NCBI GenBank assembly: GCA_028292345.1
Contig: JAQGMN010000239.1
Span: 1 to 7,459, forward strand
Direction of reading: 5' to 3'
Source: Polaromonas sp.
GTDB lineage: Bacteria > Pseudomonadota > Gammaproteobacteria > Burkholderiales > Burkholderiaceae_C
DNA: 7,459 bases
Of the stretch, positions 5,529-7,459 are shown in pieces. Made by a program: the position numbers and the translations under genes. Position 1 is the stretch's first letter, and every line of letters starts with the position of its first letter. Below the pieces are notes generated by a model, which saw only the letters and a program-made list of their open reading frames with translations, did not search any database and was not told the DNA's origin.

Positions 5529-6308
5529 ATGTTTTCCAGACTCCGCTCCGACATCCAGTGCATCCTTGACCGCGACCCGGCGGCCCGCACCCGCTGGGAG
5601 GTGCTGACCTGCTACCCCGGCCTGCATGCGCTGGTGCTGCACCGGCGCGCGCACTGGTGCTGGCGCCACAACTTCAAATGGCTGGGGCGCTTCATCTCGC
5701 ACATCTCGCGCTGGCTGACCGGCATCGAGATCCATCCCGGCGCGCAGATTGCCGGCTGCGTGTTCATCGACCACGGCATGGGCGTGGTGATTGGCGAAAC
5801 GGCTGAAATCGGCGCCGGCTGCACGATCTACCACGGCGTCACGCTGGGCGGCACGTCGCTCTACAAGGGCGCCAAGCGCCATCCGACCCTGGGCAAGAAC
5901 GTGGTCGTGGGCGCCGGCGCGCAGGTGCTGGGCGGCTTCACCGTCGGCGACGGCGCGCGCATCGGCTCCAATGCCGTCGTGGTCAAGCCCGTGCCGCCCG
6001 GTGCGACGGCCGTGGGCAACCCGGCGCGCATCATCCAGCCCGGCGCTGACTTGAAGCGCGAGGAGGCGGCCAGCCAGATGGGCTTTTCAGCCTATGGCGT
6101 GACGCAAAGCGACGACCCGCTGAGCCAGGCGCTGCGCGGCCTGATCGACAATGCCTCGGGCCAGGAGCACCAGATTGCGCTGCTCTGGCAGGCGATTGAA
6201 AAGCTGTCTGGCCCTGCGACGGCCCAGCGCCGGGACTGCGTTCCCAAGGATGCCGCGCTGCAGGAAAACTTTGAAGCCGACAAGCTCAACCAGCTGGTCG
6301 GCAAATAG
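5529..6308 (+). CDS. cysE: Serine O-acetyltransferase CysE (short form)
   Basis: Transfers acetyl from acetyl-CoA to L-serine to make O-acetylserine, the first step of cysteine synthesis, in the cytoplasm. The protein has an N-terminal helical part (1-60) and then a left-handed beta-helix of hexapeptide repeats from about residue 66 (IEIHPGAQIAG) to 168. Active-site features match the family: D81-H82 in FIDHGMGVVIGET, TLGGTS (105-110), and RHP (117-119) before GAGAQVLGG. It lacks the long N-terminal domain of E. coli CysE (273 aa) and instead has a C-terminal tail of about 90 residues, as in the shorter EpsC/NifP-like forms common in betaproteobacteria. It begins 10 nt after the trmJ stop without an obvious Shine-Dalgarno, which suggests an operon with trmJ. 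A hairpin overlaps its stop codon. Confidence 0.95.
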   Translation: MFSRLRSDIQCILDRDPAARTRWEVLTCYPGLHALVLHRRAHWCWRHNFKWLGRFISHISRWLTGIEIHPGAQIAGCVFIDHGMGVVIGETAEIGAGCTIYHGVTLGGTSLYKGAKRHPTLGKNVVVGAGAQVLGGFTVGDGARIGSNAVVVKPVPPGATAVGNPARIIQPGADLKREEAASQMGFSAYGVTQSDDPLSQALRGLIDNASGQEHQIALLWQAIEKLSGPATAQRRDCVPKDAALQENFEADKLNQLVGK

Positions 6309-6325
6309 CCGGCGGATGCGCCGGC
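6308..6325 (+). terminator. Hairpin at cysE stop codon, possible 3' end
   Basis: Perfect 7-bp G+C stem GCCGGCG/CGCCGGC with a GATG loop. It starts at the last base of the cysE TAG. No U-tract follows, so it is not a classical intrinsic terminator; it may be a Rho-associated or RNA-stabilising 3' structure. A weaker AAACG/CGTTT pair at 6330-6346 follows and overlaps the stop of the convergent gene. Confidence 0.35.
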
Positions 6326-6344
6326 CATCAAACGCTTGAAACGT

Positions 6345-6725
6345 TTATTTGGCGGCCGCAGGGGCTGACGCCGCCGCTGCCGCTTTTTCCGCTGCGGCTT
6401 TTTGCTTGTCTTCCGGGTTCACCGCCCCGGCGATGGCGCTGCCGGCCATGGTGCCGACCACCGCGCCGACGGCCATCGAGCCCATGGTGCCCATCATGCC
6501 GGAGCCGGCTGCTGCAGGTGCGGCCGCCGGCGCTGCCGCTGCGGCGGGCGTGGCTGCTGGAGCCGGTGCAGCGGCTGCCGGGGCTTTGGCCGGTGCGGGG
6601 GCCGACGTGCGCGGTGCGGCTTTCATGCCGCCGCCCATGCGCTTGGCATGGGCCAGCGAAGGCAGCGTCAGGGAAGCCACAGCCAGGGCAACGATGGAAA
6701 GGCTGGTGCGAAAAGAAGCGTTCAT
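6345..6725 (-). CDS. Exported Ala/Pro-rich protein with gly-zipper segment, unknown function
   Basis: A 126-residue protein not assigned to a characterised function. Residues 1-27 are a clear signal peptide (MNASFRTS, hydrophobic core, LPSLAHA). The mature N-terminus KRMGGGMKAAPRTS is followed by a low-complexity Ala/Pro linker (41-73). A Gly/Ala/Met hydrophobic segment at 77-102 has small residues spaced like a glycine zipper (GTMGSMAVGAVVGTMAGSAI). A charged Ala/Lys tail closes the protein. The layout of signal peptide, R/K-x-GGG, Ala/Pro linker and glycine-rich hydrophobic stretch resembles the N-terminal part of bacterial Tim44-like proteins, but the C-terminal Tim44 domain is absent. The ATG at 6725 is preferred over an upstream frame extension to 6800 because it places the signal peptide at the N-terminus. 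It lies 102 nt after mog on the same strand, beyond a probable terminator, so it is likely transcribed separately. Confidence 0.75.
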   Translation of the reverse strand: MNASFRTSLSIVALAVASLTLPSLAHAKRMGGGMKAAPRTSAPAPAKAPAAAAPAPAATPAAAAAPAAAPAAAGSGMMGTMGSMAVGAVVGTMAGSAIAGAVNPEDKQKAAAEKAAAAASAPAAAK

Positions 6726-6739
6726 GGAGTCACTCGGGT

Positions 6740-6789
6740 AAAAAACAGACAAAAATGCAGGGCGCTGCGGCCCGGCTTTCCCCGCTGCA
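6740..6789 (-). terminator. Probable intrinsic terminator after mog
   Basis: Read on the - strand, TGCAG plus GG (with one bulged C) pairs with CC plus CTGCA across 6789-6756, and an inner GGGC/GCCC stem can also form. TTTTT follows directly (6755-6751), with a second T6 run a few bases later (about 6745-6740). Orientation and U-tract fit termination of mog, whose stop is 38 nt upstream of the hairpin. The end of the T-run lies only 14 nt before the ATG of the next gene. Confidence 0.55.
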
Positions 6790-6827
6790 TTCACATTCAT
6801 GTCGTGCGAAGGCAGCGTTGTCGGCTT

Positions 6828-7418
6828 TTATACCGCGCGAATGGCGTTCTTGGGCCTAAAGGCCTTGCAGACCGCCGGGTCGGTTTCCAGGTAAGGCCCG
6901 CCGATCAGGTCGATGCAATAAGGCACGGCGGCAAAAATGCCGGGCACGACCGATTCGCCGGCCTCGTTCCGCAGACCTTCCAGCGTCTCGGCAATTGCCT
7001 TGGGCTGGCCGGGCAGGTTGAGAATCAACGCTTGGCCCCGGATCACCGCCACCTGGCGCGACAAGATGGCCGTGGGCACGAACTTCAGGCTGATCTGGCG
7101 CATCTGCTCGCCGAAGCCGGGCATGACCCTGTGCGCCACGGCCAGCGTGGCTTCGGGCGTCACGTCGCGCAGGGCGGGGCCGGTGCCGCCGGTGGTCAGC
7201 ACCAGCGCGCAGCCGGCATCGCTAAGCTCGATCAGCGCGCTGCTGATGCCGGCCTGTTCGTCGGGAATCAGCCGCTCTTCGAAGCTGACCGGGTTGCGCA
7301 GCGCGCGCGCCAGCCAGTCCTTCAGGGCCGGCAGGCCCTTGTCCACATACACGCCGCTGGACGCCCGGTCGCTGACCGACACGATGCCGATCCTGACCGC
7401 GTCGAAAGCCTGGCTCAT
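6828..7418 (-). CDS. mog: Molybdopterin adenylyltransferase Mog
   Basis: Activates molybdopterin by adenylation with ATP before molybdate insertion, a late step of molybdenum cofactor synthesis in the cytoplasm. The sequence is near-canonical at 196 residues (E. coli Mog 195). Key segments are GIVSVSDRASSGVYVDKG (11-28), LIPDEQ (50-55, D53 equivalent to E. coli D49), TTGGTGPALRDVTPEAT (75-91, with D85 equivalent to E. coli D82), MPGFGEQMRQISL (99-111), NLPGQPK (134-140) and the C-terminal FRPK. The ATG overlaps the stop of the upstream gene as ATGA, so translation is probably coupled; GAGG and AAGG purine tracts precede it. A probable intrinsic terminator follows. There is nothing abnormal in the sequence. 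No other molybdenum cofactor gene is in the window. Confidence 0.97.
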   Translation of the reverse strand: MSQAFDAVRIGIVSVSDRASSGVYVDKGLPALKDWLARALRNPVSFEERLIPDEQAGISSALIELSDAGCALVLTTGGTGPALRDVTPEATLAVAHRVMPGFGEQMRQISLKFVPTAILSRQVAVIRGQALILNLPGQPKAIAETLEGLRNEAGESVVPGIFAAVPYCIDLIGGPYLETDPAVCKAFRPKNAIRAV

Positions 7419-7459
7419 GCCTTGGGTTCCTCGGCCATGGCCAGCTTGACCAGCTGGAA
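7415..7459 (-). CDS. 3' end of the gene upstream of mog (possibly yjgA/DUF615)
   Basis: The last 14 codons of a gene that enters from the right edge, ending FQLVKLAMAEEPKA and a TGA that overlaps the mog start codon. The frame is inferred from the ATGA overlap and from being open to the window edge. From memory, mog in related betaproteobacteria often follows a yjgA (DUF615, ribosome-associated) gene, and the short tail is compatible with that, but 14 residues cannot prove the family. Confidence 0.5.
   Translation of the reverse strand, partial: FQLVKLAMAEEPKA

Noticed and set aside
5027..5590. 187-codon - strand frame opposite trmJ
   Set aside because: Shadow of trmJ; it crosses the trmJ-cysE junction and shows no family motif.

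Overview
The window looks like a chromosomal segment of a high-G+C betaproteobacterium. The near-textbook Mog, TrmJ, SuhB and short-form CysE sequences, and the long Ala/Pro/Lys-rich tail on SuhB, point to Burkholderiales and most likely Comamonadaceae (Polaromonas-like). That placement is an inference from protein character, not from a search.

Left part (1-3371, all + strand): a curli-type functional-amyloid locus. It opens with the 3' end of a very regular curlin-repeat protein whose repeats have an 11-residue period. Two tandem paralogous exported curlin-repeat proteins follow, 420 and 425 residues long, each nearly three times the length of E. coli CsgA. Last comes a small exported protein that resembles the CsgH/CsgC family of curli chaperones and amyloid inhibitors and starts right at the end of the second paralog. 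All appear to be exported without cytoplasmic function, and together they look like fibre subunits plus a periplasmic anti-aggregation factor. The secretion genes (csgG, csgE, csgF) and a csgD-type regulator are not in the window and would be expected to the left.

Middle part (3541-6308): ordinary housekeeping genes. suhB (inositol monophosphatase family) is on the - strand and converges on the curli locus. Divergent from it on the + strand are trmJ (tRNA 2'-O-methyltransferase at position 32) and, 10 nt downstream, cysE (serine O-acetyltransferase). The trmJ gene carries a short low-G+C in-frame insertion that looks like a dispersed repeat.

Right part (6345-7459, - strand): the 3' end of an upstream gene (possibly the yjgA/DUF615 family), mog (molybdopterin adenylyltransferase) overlapping it by ATGA, a probable intrinsic terminator, and then a small exported Ala/Pro-rich protein of unknown function with a glycine-zipper-like hydrophobic segment.

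No tRNA, rRNA, CRISPR array, insertion sequence or phage gene was seen. The most distinctive content is the pair of oversized, diverging curlin paralogs with a CsgH-like partner.
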